This document shows, piece after piece, positions 1 to 10,215 of a stretch of DNA of 64,000 bases (within the stretch, counting starts at the first letter, position 1; each line of letters opens with the position of its first letter). Origin of the DNA: Scylla paramamosain (taxonomy: Eukaryota; Arthropoda; Malacostraca; Decapoda; Portunidae); the NCBI RefSeq assembly GCF_035594125.1, contig NC_087158.1, positions 3,195,001 through 3,259,000 on the forward strand, given 5' to 3'. The position numbers were made by a program, and so were the translations under genes. The notes beneath the pieces were generated by a model. That model saw only the letters and a list, made by a program, of their open reading frames with translations. It had not been told where the DNA came from and searched no databases.

Positions 1-640
1 TCTTTTCGTCTTCCTCCTCTTCCTTTTTTCTTTCCATCCTCTTCCTTCCTTTTTTTTGTCTTCTTTTCCTTCATTCTCCTCCAACCCTATTCCTCATTCT
101 TGTTTTCTTCTTCCTCACCTCCTTCTCTTCTTCCTCATTCTTTTCTTTCATGGCTTGTTCTTGTTCTTCTAGTTTTTCTCCTCCTCGTCCTCTTCTTCCC
201 TATCCTCGTTTCCACTCTTTTGCTAATTTTTTTTCTCGTTTTGTTTGTCATTGTTCTCCTCTTTCTCTTCCTCCATCATCTTCCCTTTCTTCTCCTCGTC
301 TTCATCTACCTCGCTCCTTCCTTCCTTATCTTCTTGTTTTCTTCTCCTCCTCTTCCTCATCTTTATCTTTCTTGTATTGTTCTCGTTCTTTTCTTCTCAT
401 CCTCCTCTTCATCCTTCTTCTCCTCTTCTCTTCTCCATCTTTATCCACACTGTCTTGTTTTTATTATTGTTCTTGTTCTCCTCCTCCTCCTCCTCCACTT
501 CCTCTTCCTCCTGCTCCTGATTCTCCACCTGCTCCTCCTCCACCTCCACTTCTCCCGTGCTTCTTCCGTCCTCCTCCTCATCCATCTTCTTCTGTTCTCA
601 TCTACCTCGTTTTCTATACACCATCTGCTGGTTCCAAGGG
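1..640. repeat. Polypyrimidine (TC/TTC/CTC) tract
   Basis: About 600 bases of almost pure C and T on the plus strand. The open frames across it translate as runs of Ser, Leu, Phe and Pro, or as Arg and Glu on the other strand, and have no domain. In texture it resembles the acidic-repeat relics further in, but I could not find their diagnostic Asn-Asp-Ser-Val-Thr or Cys/His motifs here. The remaining sequence to about 1,030 is AT-rich and holds nothing I recognise. Confidence 0.8.
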
Positions 641-1238
641 TGTTCTGTCGCGTATCACCTGTTACAAGGACAATGTATATCATAACTTAATCTAACCTAG
701 TCTAGTATTAAAAGATAAAAAAAATATAGACACAATATTGAGATCTGCTAAAAGTCTATACATCTACGCAGTGTTCTTGAAGTACATTAAAGTTTTCACT
801 GTTTGTTTCTCCCCGATGCATTGCACTGTGAATGCTCGTGTGTGTGTCCCTGTGTGTTGTGTTGGTGTGGGTGTCTGTGCAGCAGTGTCTCTATCACTGT
901 TTTAAGTTTGATAAGTAATTAAGTAGGTGTTTATTGACATTGTATTACAAACATTATAATTAATTACAATATATACCTATATTACTGGCACAGTCTGTCA
1001 AGCCGAAACTTCCCAACAGACATTCTTTTTTTATTTACTTTTTTTTTTTAAGTTGCAGTGCGTCCCTAGTCAAAAAAAAAAATATAATAACAAACACAAT
1101 AATAAAAAAAATATAATAACAAACACAGTAATGAAAACAATAACAACCATATACTGAGAGCAATAATAATAAGGAATAATGACAACTTGATAGCACACTG
1201 ATGAAAAGCAATACCAACAGCGGTGTGTCTGTCTCCAG

Positions 1239-1325
1239 GTGTGGCCCGTCTGGGTGCGCGCGTGACGGACTTGCGGCGCAGTGGCTATGAAAAAATTCCA
1301 CATCCTGGAGACACGGCCCGCGAAG
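1239..1325 (+). other. Candidate internal exon a (87 bp)
   Basis: This GC-rich island in AT-rich DNA is preceded by a pyrimidine stretch ending CCAG and followed by a GTGCGC donor. One frame is open throughout (2 leftover bases, 28 codons, 1 leftover base) and includes RVTDLRRSGYEKIPHPGDTA. That phase matches the start of candidate exon b at 3,948, giving a Gly codon across the junction. I do not recognise the protein. It could be a chance open frame, and no start codon or promoter was identified. Confidence 0.3.
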
Positions 1326-1690
1326 GTGCGCTAGTGCTGGTTGTCTCTGGGGGCGCGGCACCTCCCCTGTGTCGCCGCCCGAGTGCACCATTCTCCCAGT
1401 TCTACCTCGCTTCACTCTCTCTACCACACCTGCGGGCTCTACCTGTTAGGACAATCAAGGTGTATCGGAAATGCAGGTGAACGCTGATTATCTCACCTGA
1501 TGTGTTTGTTCGCTAATTGCCTGGGCGATAATGGCGTTATTAAGTCTGAATACCCGCCCAGCTTTGAATTAGAACTAGTATTATTACATATATTATTGTC
1601 ATTATTATTGTTATGGGCAGGAATAAACGGCATTTCAGTATTAGTGATGGTGATAGTTGTGATGGTGATGGTGATGGTGTGATAATGCTG

Positions 1691-1942
1691 TAGTAGTAAT
1701 AGTAGTAGTAGTAGTAGTAGTAGTAGTAGGATGAGGAAAAGGAGAAATAGGAAAAGAAGGAAAGGAAAGAAGAGGAGGAGGAGGAGAAGGAGAAGGAAGA
1801 GGAGGAAAAGGAGAAGGAAAAGGAGGAGGAGGACGAAGAAGTAAAGAAGAGGATAACGAGGAGGAGCAGGAGGAGGAGGAGGAGGAGGAAGAAGAGGAGG
1901 AGGAGGAGGAGGAGGAGGAGGAGGAGGATGTGAAAGTGCAAA

Positions 1943-2018
<76 letters not shown>
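1691..2018. repeat. Purine tract (GTA/GGA)n followed by (TC)n
   Basis: A (GTA)n run at about 1,691-1,730 passes into some 200 bases of G/A-only sequence rich in GGA. After a short gap comes (TC)n at 1,966-2,018. The strand therefore switches from all-purine to all-pyrimidine within about 30 bases. The long frames here are translated repeats. Confidence 0.9.
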
Positions 2019-2019
<1 letters not shown>

Positions 2020-2069
2020 AAACTATCCTATTAAATCTTCCTATATGTATGCTTTCATAAACCAAACTC

Positions 2070-2073
<4 letters not shown>

Positions 2074-2148
<75 letters not shown>
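2074..2148. repeat. (TG)n microsatellite
   Basis: About 37 perfect TG units. The sequence from 2,150 to 2,390 is low-complexity GGTA/GGCA-like repeat with no gene. Confidence 0.98.
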
Positions 2149-2151
<3 letters not shown>

Positions 2152-2389
2152 AATTCAAGCATCGGCCTGCAACATTCGGCCTCTGACGGAATTCTTGATT
2201 AACAATGAAAGCAAGAGGTCTGAGTGTGTGTAGTACTGGCGAGAGGGAAGGCAGGAAGGCTGGCGAGGTACAGAGGTGAGTGGATAGGTAGGCAGGTATG
2301 CAGGTAAGTGGATAGGTGGGAAGGTAAGTGGATGGGCTTCGAGGACTGGTAATTAAGTAGCAGGTAGGTAGGTGGGTAAGTGAATACGA

Positions 2390-2740
2390 GTAGATAGATA
2401 GATGGATAGATAAATTGATAGGAAAGTAGGTAGATAATCAGATAGACAGATAGATAGACAGATAAGTAGATGGATAGATAGACAGGCACGTAAACTGACG
2501 GATAGATAGATAGATAAATATAAAGGTGAATAGGCAGAAAACAAGTAGATGATTTACATAAAGATTCACTGACAGATAGATAGATACATACATACATGCA
2601 TACATACAAATACACATACATACGTAAACAAACATATAGACAAAAACAGAGAAAAAAGACAGAGAGACATATAGATAGGCAGACTGTCACACAGAAAAAA
2701 AAAGCCACACAGACAGACAGACAAACAGACAGAGACATAG
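2390..2740. repeat. Compound GATA/GACA/CATA tetranucleotide repeat
   Basis: Imperfect GATA and GACA units alternate, then CATA and ACAG units follow to about 2,740. No coding frame is credible. Translations give Tyr/Leu/Ser runs. Confidence 0.9.
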
Positions 2741-2814
2741 GTAAACATAGAAAATTATAAAAAAAAAAAATTAATAAAAGAGGAGAAAACCGATAAATGA
2801 TTTGATAAACAGGT

Positions 2815-2816
<2 letters not shown>

Positions 2817-2900
<84 letters not shown>
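2817..2900. repeat. (GA)n microsatellite
   Basis: About 42 GA units. This is the first of three long GA tracts within 560 bases. Confidence 0.98.
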
Positions 2901-2904
<4 letters not shown>

Positions 2905-2981
2905 TGATTATACAGAGACCATTGATTTCCAAATATAAAAAAACAAGCACCAGTTCCCAATAATTACAATTTGCTTCCATT

Positions 2982-2985
<4 letters not shown>

Positions 2986-3061
<76 letters not shown>
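2986..3061. repeat. (GA)n microsatellite
   Basis: About 38 GA units, followed to 3,280 by A/G-rich low-complexity sequence with no recognisable gene. Confidence 0.98.
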
Positions 3062-3064
<3 letters not shown>

Positions 3065-3278
3065 AATTGAGTTTGAAAAAAAAATAAATAACGGGAAAGG
3101 AAGGAAAATATAAAGTGCAGATAAAAGGAAAGAAGAAAGGAAGGAGGGAAGAAAGAAAGAAATGGAAGAAAGAAAGGAAGGAAAAAGGCAAAAGGAAATC
3201 AAGAAAAGAAATTAAGGAAACAGACACAAGGAAAGAAAATAGAAAAGGAACAGAACAAGAAAAAAAATAAAACCGAAG

Positions 3279-3381
<103 letters not shown>

Positions 3382-3851
3382 ACAGTACACAAAAATAATT
3401 AATTAAACCTGTATACAAGTCGAATCCTATGCTTTTTTCCTCAGCCGTTCAGCAAAATGTGGATGCAATTGCTCTGTAATTAACCGAATCTGGAGCCTCG
3501 GAGCGTGGACTGAGCGCACGGAGTCTTGGTGCAAATAACCTCCAATTCTTCCCTGGTTACAATTAAACTGCATTCATATCGTGTCTCATTTCTTTCCTTT
3601 CATATATTGTCTACTTCTCTCTCTTTTCTTTCTTTTTTTTTTTTTTTTACTTTATATTTTCGTTTCTCTATGTCTTTGCTTTTGTTTGTCTCTTTGTCTC
3701 TATCTCTCTCTTAACAACAATGGACGTTTCTCTTATCCTCCTTTTTCTCTCTGCTTTTCTCTTCTCTCTTTCTTTTCTCTTTCTCTCCTTTCCACTTCTA
3801 TCTTCTTGCTTTATTTCTCTCATCCTTACATACATTTTTCTGACATTCTAC

Positions 3852-3854
<3 letters not shown>

Positions 3855-3941
<87 letters not shown>
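3855..3941. repeat. (TC)n microsatellite
   Basis: About 43 TC units with one CC interruption. It ends directly in GTACAG and so forms the polypyrimidine part of the acceptor of candidate exon b. Confidence 0.98.
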
Positions 3942-3945
<4 letters not shown>

Positions 3946-3947
3946 AG

Positions 3948-3998
3948 GTGAGGTGCTGAAAGAAGTGTTACCGGCACAGGTGATCTTCGCTTCTCACG
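3948..3998 (+). other. Candidate short exon b (51 bp)
   Basis: The sequence begins immediately after (TC)n-GTACAG and ends before a consensus-like GTATGT donor. One frame reads EVLKEVLPAQVIFASH, with two bases left at the start and one at the end. This is phase-compatible with candidate exon a, so the pair could be joined in frame. The evidence is splice-site shape and phase only. The family is unknown and the reading is uncertain. Confidence 0.3.
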
Positions 3999-4388
3999 GT
4001 ATGTCACCTGACGTTAATTAAGCCATATTGGAGGCTAGGACTTATGGGAGGAGGAGGAGGAGGAGGAGGAGGAGAAAATCATATAACTTATTAACTAAAT
4101 TATTATCTTCTTCCCTCACTTTACTTCCCTTCACAAAATCCTATCAGTTTCTTCGTGTGTTCATCATTTTCATCTATTATTTTCTATTGGTGTTTTTTTT
4201 TTTGCGTTAGTATTTAATGTTTCGTTGACTTTATTGAATTATTTATCTATTTTTATTTCCATTTACTCTATTTACTCATGTTTTATCATTTCTTTTCTTT
4301 TTTACTGGTCTTGTTGACATGAATTTACTGACTGACTGATTCATGAACACACACACACACACCTGCCTGGCTTGTGGGAGTACGGAGT

Positions 4389-4389
<1 letters not shown>

Positions 4390-4468
<79 letters not shown>
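4390..4468. repeat. (TC)n microsatellite
   Basis: About 39 TC units, ending in CCCTCTCAG, which is acceptor-like and leads into candidate exon c. Confidence 0.98.
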
Positions 4469-4472
<4 letters not shown>

Positions 4473-4476
4473 TCAG

Positions 4477-4601
4477 CCTCCGTCCTGCCACAAGAGAAGT
4501 TATTAGTAATGAAGACTGTGGCAATCTCGTGTTTGAAGGAGTAACAAGGCCAATCATAATGCACCTTCCTTTTATCTCCTGTACGGTTCTCTTTCCTCCA
4601 G
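4477..4601 (+). other. Candidate exon c (125 bp)
   Basis: The acceptor is CTCTCAG and the donor is a strong CCAG/GTGAGT. One frame is open across the whole segment (41 codons, including ATREVISNEDCGNLVFEGV), but its phase does not follow exon b. The phase that does follow exon b stops after about 22 codons, which would make a terminal exon. I cannot choose between the two, and neither protein is recognised. Confidence 0.3.
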
Positions 4602-4817
4602 GTGAGTGTTCAAGGTTAAATGAGATGGAGGTGTGGCTTATTGTGTTTTATTTTGTAGGTTATTAATTTTATTCGTCTGTCATTGTCTCTTTCTCTCACT
4701 TTTTTTAATCTTTTTTATCTTTTCTTTATCTCTACTGTTTATCTTCTCTCTTTTCTTAATATCCATCTCTGTTTGACTGTTTGTTTGTCTTCCGGGTTAT
4801 TAGTCTGTTGATGTAAC

Positions 4818-5160
4818 CCAGTGGTTCTTCACCTTTTCAACACCACGCCCCCTCTAAGAAACTGTCCTTCCCTCCACGCCTCCCATACATCAATGAATGA
4901 AATTTCCTTCCAAATTTGATAGAAAAATAAAATAAAGAAATTGTCTTTAGTCTTTTTATGGAGTACAAATAAAGCACTAGTGAGATACTTGACACTGCTC
5001 AGCTGCTGGGCCTTGAATGCGTGGCTGAATGCATGCCAGAGTGCACAGCGTGTCCCTTCAGTGTTCAGCCTGTGTGCGTGTTTGGTACTGACAAGAACGA
5101 GCGATGTCGAGGCGGCTTCACACATGCGTGGATCTCAACATACTGAGAATTCGAAGAGCC
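4818..5160 (+). mobile_element. hAT-like terminal repeat and internal fragment
   Basis: The sequence CAGTGGTTCTTCACC near 4,820, followed shortly by CCACGCCCCC, resembles the terminal inverted repeat of hAT/Charlie-type DNA transposons. No matching inverted end and no transposase frame were found before the retrotransposon fragment near 5,195. This is probably one end of a non-autonomous or truncated copy. Identification is by motif memory only. Confidence 0.35.
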
Positions 5161-5194
5161 TGATGTGAGATCAAAGAGCGAAAAGGGAGGTGCT

Positions 5195-5822
5195 TAGACT
5201 GACCCTATTGTCGTAACCTGATGGTGGAAAATTCGAAAGATTCAAGAGCGTAGACACGAGAGCAAGTCAGTCGCTGCGCACATACTCGTAGACGCAACAT
5301 CCAGCTTTGGATTGAAAATGAGGATAGAGAAAGTAGGAGGGAACAGAAAAGGAGTCACTGTCAGTTGCCTCAGACAACTGTGTTTCAGTAAAGAAAAGAA
5401 GATGAGGCTTAATAGAGGAGAGGTGGCGTTCCACAGATTGAAAATTTGATCTAAAACCGCGAATGATGCAGAAATTAATGAAGGAAAAGTTGAGGGGGTG
5501 TCAAGACACTTAGGGTCAATACCAGAGGAACAGTCCGACCTGGGGACTTTTTTGGTCCCCTCCCATGATGGGGACTCCGAGGCTGGTATAGGAGTCGCCA
5601 TAATGAATTTTGACTTAAGAAAAGGGTGTGTGTACCAAGTGCATGTACAGTTGTCTTTACAGGGCATGCTGTGACTGCTCCCTTGTGTTGTGAGACACAA
5701 AGGGAAATTTCAGTGAGGTCACAGCTTGGCCACTGGAAAGTTGACAGCACCGCCTGATCAATGCAAACTGGTCCAATGCTTGAGATCTCACTGAGAGTGA
5801 TTATCGTTTTGGCAGCTGTCTA
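5195..5822 (-). pseudogene. Retrotransposon copy A: 5' end and start of endonuclease
   Basis: Reverse-strand sequence matches the 5' UTR and first ~120 codons of the element at 18,683-21,985. It keeps the start MATP, the phrase VPRSDC and the 5' UTR around the ATG, but it has a frameshift early in the endonuclease and stops before the catalytic GDFN and SDH motifs. The 5' end abuts a long (TA)n tract. This is an independent fragment: the rest of the element is absent. Confidence 0.8.
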
Positions 5823-5832
5823 ATGCCTCCTA

Positions 5833-5978
<146 letters not shown>

Positions 5979-6112
5979 CAGGGCAAGGATAGTGCCTTCA
6001 ACTGGGGGACTTCGATTCAGAAGGGACCACTGCGCTCCTTGGAGTGGAGTCAGTGCCCCTCCTAACCTCCAGCCGTGGCCAACAGGAACCCATGCCCGGG
6101 CGCACGCCGCTG

Positions 6113-8310
6113 TTTTTTTTTTTTTTATGTATGAGGAACACTGGCCGAGGGCAACAAAAATCCAATAAAGAAAATAGAAAAAACACTGAGATGACAGTCC
6201 CAGAAAAGGGTCCAAAGTGGTAGTCAAAAATTGAAGGATAAGTGTCTTGAAACCTCCCTCTTGAAGGAATTCAAGTCATAGGAAGGTGGAAATACAGAAG
6301 CAGGCAGGGAGTTCCACAGTTTACCAGAGAAAGGGATGAATGATTGAGAATACTGGTTAACTCTTGCATTAGAGAGGTGGACAGAATTGGGGTGAGAGAA
6401 AGAAGAAAGTCTTGTGCAGCGAGGCCACGGGAGGAGGGCAGGCATGCAGTTAGCAAGATCAGAAGAGCAGTTAGCATAAAAATAGCGGTAGAAGACAGTT
6501 AGAGATGCAACATTGCGGCAGTGAGAGAGAGGCTGAAGACAGTCAGTTAGAGGAGAGGAGTTGATGAGAAGAAAAGCTTTTGATTCCACCCTGTCTAGAA
6601 GAGCAGTATGAGTGGAACCCTCCCACACATGTGAAGCATACCCCATACATGGACGGATAAGGCCCTTGTACATAGTTAGCAGCTGGTGGGGGGGGGCGTT
6701 GTTAGAAAAACTGGAGGAGACGTCTCAGAACACCTAACTTCATAGAAGCTGTTTTAGCTAGAGATGAGGTATGGAGTTTCCATTTCAGATTATAAGTAAA
6801 GGACAGACCGAGGATGTTCAGTGTAGAAGAGGGGGACAGTTGAGTGTCATTGAAGAAGAGGGGATAGTTGTCTGGAAGGTTGTGTCGAGTTGATAGATGG
6901 AGGAATTGAGTTCTTGAGGCATTGAACAATACCAGGTTTGCTCTGCCCCAATCAGAAATTTTAGAAAGATCAGAAGTCAAGCGTTCTGTGGCTTCCCTGC
7001 GTGAAATGTTTACTTCCTGAAGTGTTCGACGTCTATTAATAAACGTGGAAAAGTGTAGGGTGGTATCATCAGCGTAGGAGTGGATAGGACAAGAAGTTTA
7101 GTTTAAGTCATTGATGAATAAAAGTGGGTGGGTGACAGAGAGAGTGGGTGACAGGACAGAATCATGAAGAACAACACTGTTAATAGATTCAGGAGAAGAA
7201 CAGTGACCGTCTACCACAGCAGCAATAGAACGGTCAGAAAGGAAACTTGAGATGAAGTTATAGAGAGAAGTATAGAAGCTGTAGGAGGGTAGTTTGAAAA
7301 TCAAAGCTTTGTGCCAGACTCTATCAAAAGCTTTTGATATGTCCAAGGCAATAGCAAAAGTTTCACCAAAATCTCTAAAAGAGGATGACTAAGACTCAGT
7401 AAGGAAAGCCAGAAGATCACCAGTAGAGCGGCCTTGACGGAACCCATACTGGCGATCAGATAGAAGGTTGTAACAAGATAGATGTTTAAGAATCTTCCTG
7501 TTGAGGATAGATTCAAAAACTTTAGATAGGCAGAAAAAAAAATAAAGCAATAGGACGGTAGTTTGAGGGATTAGAACGGTCATCCTTTTTAGGAACAGGC
7601 AGAATGTAGGCAAACTTCCAGCAAGAAGGAAAGGTAGATGTTCACAGACAGAGTTGAAAGAGTTTGACTAGGCAAGGTGCAAGCACGGAGGCACAATTTC
7701 GGAGAACAATAGGAGTCACCCCATCAGGTCCATAAGCCTTCCGAGGGTTTAGGTCAGCGAGGGAATGGAAAACATCATTGCAAAGAATTTTAATAGGTAG
7801 CATGAAGTAGTCAGAGGGTGGAAGAGAGGGAGGAATAAGCCCCGAATAAAAGGTTTGAGGAAAGAGTTGAACTTTAGAGATAGATGTGATAGCAGTGGTG
7901 CCATCTGGTTGAAATAAAGGATGGAAAGAAGAGGAAGCAAAGTTATTGGAGATATTTTTGGCTAGATGCCAGAAGTCACGAGTGCAGTTTGATCTTGAAA
8001 GATTTTGACACTTTCTATTAATGAAGGAGTTTTTAGCTGGAGAACAGACTTGGCATGGTTCCGGGCAAAAAATATAAAGTGTATGAGATTCTGGTGATGA
8101 AAGGCTTAAGTACCTTTTGTGGGCCACCTCTCTATCATGTATACCACGATAACAAGCTGTGTTGAACCAAGGTTTGGAAGGTTTAGGTCGAGAAAAAGTG
8201 AGGAATGTACGCCTCCATGCCAGACACTATCACCTGTTATGCGGTCGACACACAAAGACGGGTCTCTGACATGGAAGCAGTAGTCATTCCAAGGAAAATC
8301 AGCAAAATAC
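6113..8310 (-). pseudogene. Retrotransposon copy B (RT half, tRNA-side parental copy)
   Basis: This is a 5'-truncated non-LTR element with a poly(T) 3' end at about 6,113-6,126. On the reverse strand it carries the [12 protein letters not shown] linker, [32 protein letters not shown] and the C-terminal region ending near [10 protein letters not shown]. Frameshifts break it into pieces. Its 3' flank is not LINE sequence, unlike the copies at later unit joints. Its 5' end lies 40 bases from an initiator tRNA gene. It is probably the original copy beside the tRNAs. Confidence 0.85.
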
Positions 8311-8350
8311 ATCACGGCCTCACTGCCGCCCCCAAAAACTACCGTCAGAT

Positions 8351-8422
8351 TAGCAGAGCGTGGTTTCGATCCACGGACCTCTGGGTTATGGGCCCAGCAC
8401 GCTTCCACTGCGCCACTCTGCT
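8351..8422 (-). tRNA. tRNA-iMet: Initiator tRNA-Met (CAT), downstream member of pair 1
   Basis: The reverse strand folds as a complete 72-base tRNA. The acceptor is AGCAGAG with CTCTGCT plus discriminator A, the anticodon stem is CTGGG/CCCAG, and the loop is CCCATAA. Initiator hallmarks are the A1:U72 pair, C33, three G:C pairs in the anticodon stem, and the ATCGAAA T-loop. The sequence is nearly that of the vertebrate initiator. A T5 tract (AAAAA on the plus strand, 8,334-8,338) lies 12 bases past the 3' end and fits a Pol III terminator. Confidence 0.97.
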
Positions 8423-8504
8423 GCTACTTCTAGGGGCTTTGAGCAACTGACTCCTCCACACTACCTTGGGCGTGTAATAACAATAAAGAGAAGCTTTTCC
8501 TTGT

Positions 8505-8576
8505 TAGCAGAGCGTGGTTTCGATCCACGGACCTCTGGGTTATGGGCCCAGCACGCTTCCACTGCGCCACTCTGCT
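8505..8576 (-). tRNA. tRNA-iMet: Initiator tRNA-Met (CAT), upstream member of pair 1
   Basis: Identical in its 72 bases to the copy at 8,351 and separated from it by 82 bases. The minus-strand spacer (8,423-8,504) contains no run of four or more T, so no standard Pol III terminator separates the two genes. Each has internal A and B boxes. Confidence 0.97.
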
Positions 8577-9440
8577 GCGCTGTTCATTTGTCTCGTGTCT
8601 TCAGTCACTCTTATCCTTACAGTACACTTCCTCGTGTCCGTCAACTTTGAAACACGAGTGCTGGAGAATATTCCGTTTTTTTTTTTTTTTTTTTTAATAC
8701 CGTCAAAAATATACCTAAAGAATGGAAGAAAATATGAGGGAAAAGAACGATATACGGAAAAGAAAAATAAAGAAAGTTGAAACAAACAAACATGAGAAAA
8801 TAAGGTTTGAATTTATTTACTTTTTGTAATTGTTCAGGTGTAGCGTCTGTAACTTTTGTTATAGTTAGTGTTTTGATTTCCATCCACCAATAGGATCCCT
8901 GCACGGCAGGACAGGGTGTGTGTGTTCATGTGTTGGTGTCACAGGAGTTGAGGTGGTTCCCACTGCAAGGGCAGTCACTTCATCCCTCTCCTCAAGAGAA
9001 GTGTTTTATTATTTTTAATGTGTTTTTAGCCTTTTTTAGTTTGTCTGGTCAGGTCGCGATTGTGTTGTGCCAAAACGTAACTACGTAAAAGAACGCTGCG
9101 CCTGAACTTGAGTTTTTATTAATGGGCTGAATGTTTATCAGTTTTAGGGAATTATTGGTTGAATATTTGAAGATTCGGCACTTTTGTAGGACTTATTTAT
9201 TTGAATGGCAAAGTCCTACTAGAGGAAAGAGACAGACGAGGGACATACAATATTTGAATGGACAAGCAGTATTTGTGTGTAATATGTATTTTTTAATCTT
9301 TATATTTTGTCAGTAAACTAAAACTAAAAGCTAGTGATGCCACAGTGCCCCCAGTGTGGCATCGCTCCCTGCACGCCTCGCCTCTGTCAACAACGTACGT
9401 GTTACAACTCGCTGCCCTCTCGCCTGCACACCCTGCTTCA
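8577..9440. other. Moderately complex unit spacer, no gene recognised
   Basis: This sequence follows the tRNA pair and is repeated near-identically at 25,023-25,885 and, in part, at 39,047-39,778. Only its first ~100 bases survive after 60,486. It contains a poly(T) run near 8,680. No domain or splice pattern is recognisable. The short frame around 9,334-9,570 starts with CPQCGIAPC but shows no family signature. Confidence 0.6.
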
Positions 9441-10215
9441 TGGAGGCTGGCTGAGGAACAGGACAGTGGTGCTGTGGCTGTACGTCAATGTTTCAGATGT
9501 CGTAAATATTTCTTTTCTCCCCCAGGCTACTGATATATGTCCTTCTTCTATGGAAACCCCTGGGTCATAGAGCCTGATTGAGAAATAGTGTTTGCAGCTG
9601 TATAGAGACACTTCAAATGTTATAAATTATTTCTTATCTTCTCTAATCTACTGACACACATCCCTCTTATCCCCACCAGTCTTGCATTTAGCAGGCTGGC
9701 TGAGGAATGGTGTGTGTGGCTGTGGGTAAATGTCTCAGGTGTTGCAAATGTTTCTTTCCTTCCTATTTTTTTTATGTAAGAGGGCACTGAACAGGCGCAA
9801 CAAAGACTAAGAAAAAAAAAAAGGAAAAAGAAAAAAAAAAAAAGGCCCTCTCAGAGTATCAGTTCGTAAAGAAAGGTCAAAAAGTATCATCCAAAACTAC
9901 CTCCTTGAAAGAGTACAAGTCGTAGGAAGGATGAATTACAGAAACAGGCAGGGAGTTCCAGAGATTACCAGAAAAGGGACGAATAATTTAGAATACTGGT
10001 TAACTGTCGTATTAGACAGGTGGACAGAACAGAAGTGAAAGAAAGAGGAAAGTCTTGTGCAGTGATTTATGTCTTTTATCCCCACCAGGAGGATTATTCT
10101 CTTTCTACCATTTATTACTGTTCCCTTCCCTTCACTATGTTCATTCTTGTTCCCTACAAATGTTTCTTTCTCCCTTGACCTGCTGACACACATCCCTCTT
10201 GTCCCCAACCAGGTG
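9440..10215. repeat. Degenerate ~130-bp tandem repeat, interrupted by a retrotransposon 3' end
   Basis: Diverged copies of a unit carrying GGCTGGCTGAGGAA, then TGTGGCTGT, then AAATGTTTCTTTC and ACACATCCCTCTT occur at about 9,440, 9,580, 9,700 and 10,150. Between the last two lies a retrotransposon 3' fragment. The arrangement is copied at 25,885-26,660 and, partly, at 49,220-49,800. Confidence 0.65.
9768..10061 (-). pseudogene. Retrotransposon copy C: 3' end only
   Basis: On the reverse strand this matches the last ~290 bases of the element: the Ser-Phe-Pro-rich C-terminus with VHLSN and VNQYS, the 3' UTR, and the terminal TACATAA motif with a poly(A) tail (poly-T on the plus strand). It is more diverged than copies B and E, so it is an older insertion. 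Confidence 0.75.

Noticed and set aside
8106..8408. 100-residue minus-strand frame starting MEACWAHNPEVRG (also at 24.6, 38.7 and 60.3 kb)
   Set aside because: It is the antisense of nothing new: it runs through the tRNA-iMet gene itself and into the truncated retrotransposon, giving a chance fusion frame.
8360..8650. Plus-strand frames reading VSIHGPLGYGPSTLPLRHSA, repeated twice per tRNA pair
   Set aside because: They are translations of the antisense strand of the initiator tRNA genes.
9334..9570. 78-residue frame beginning MMPQCPQCGIAPC (also 25,779)
   Set aside because: The CxxC at its start is suggestive, but the rest runs through a degenerate 130-bp repeat and no family pattern follows. 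Duplication alone explains its conservation.
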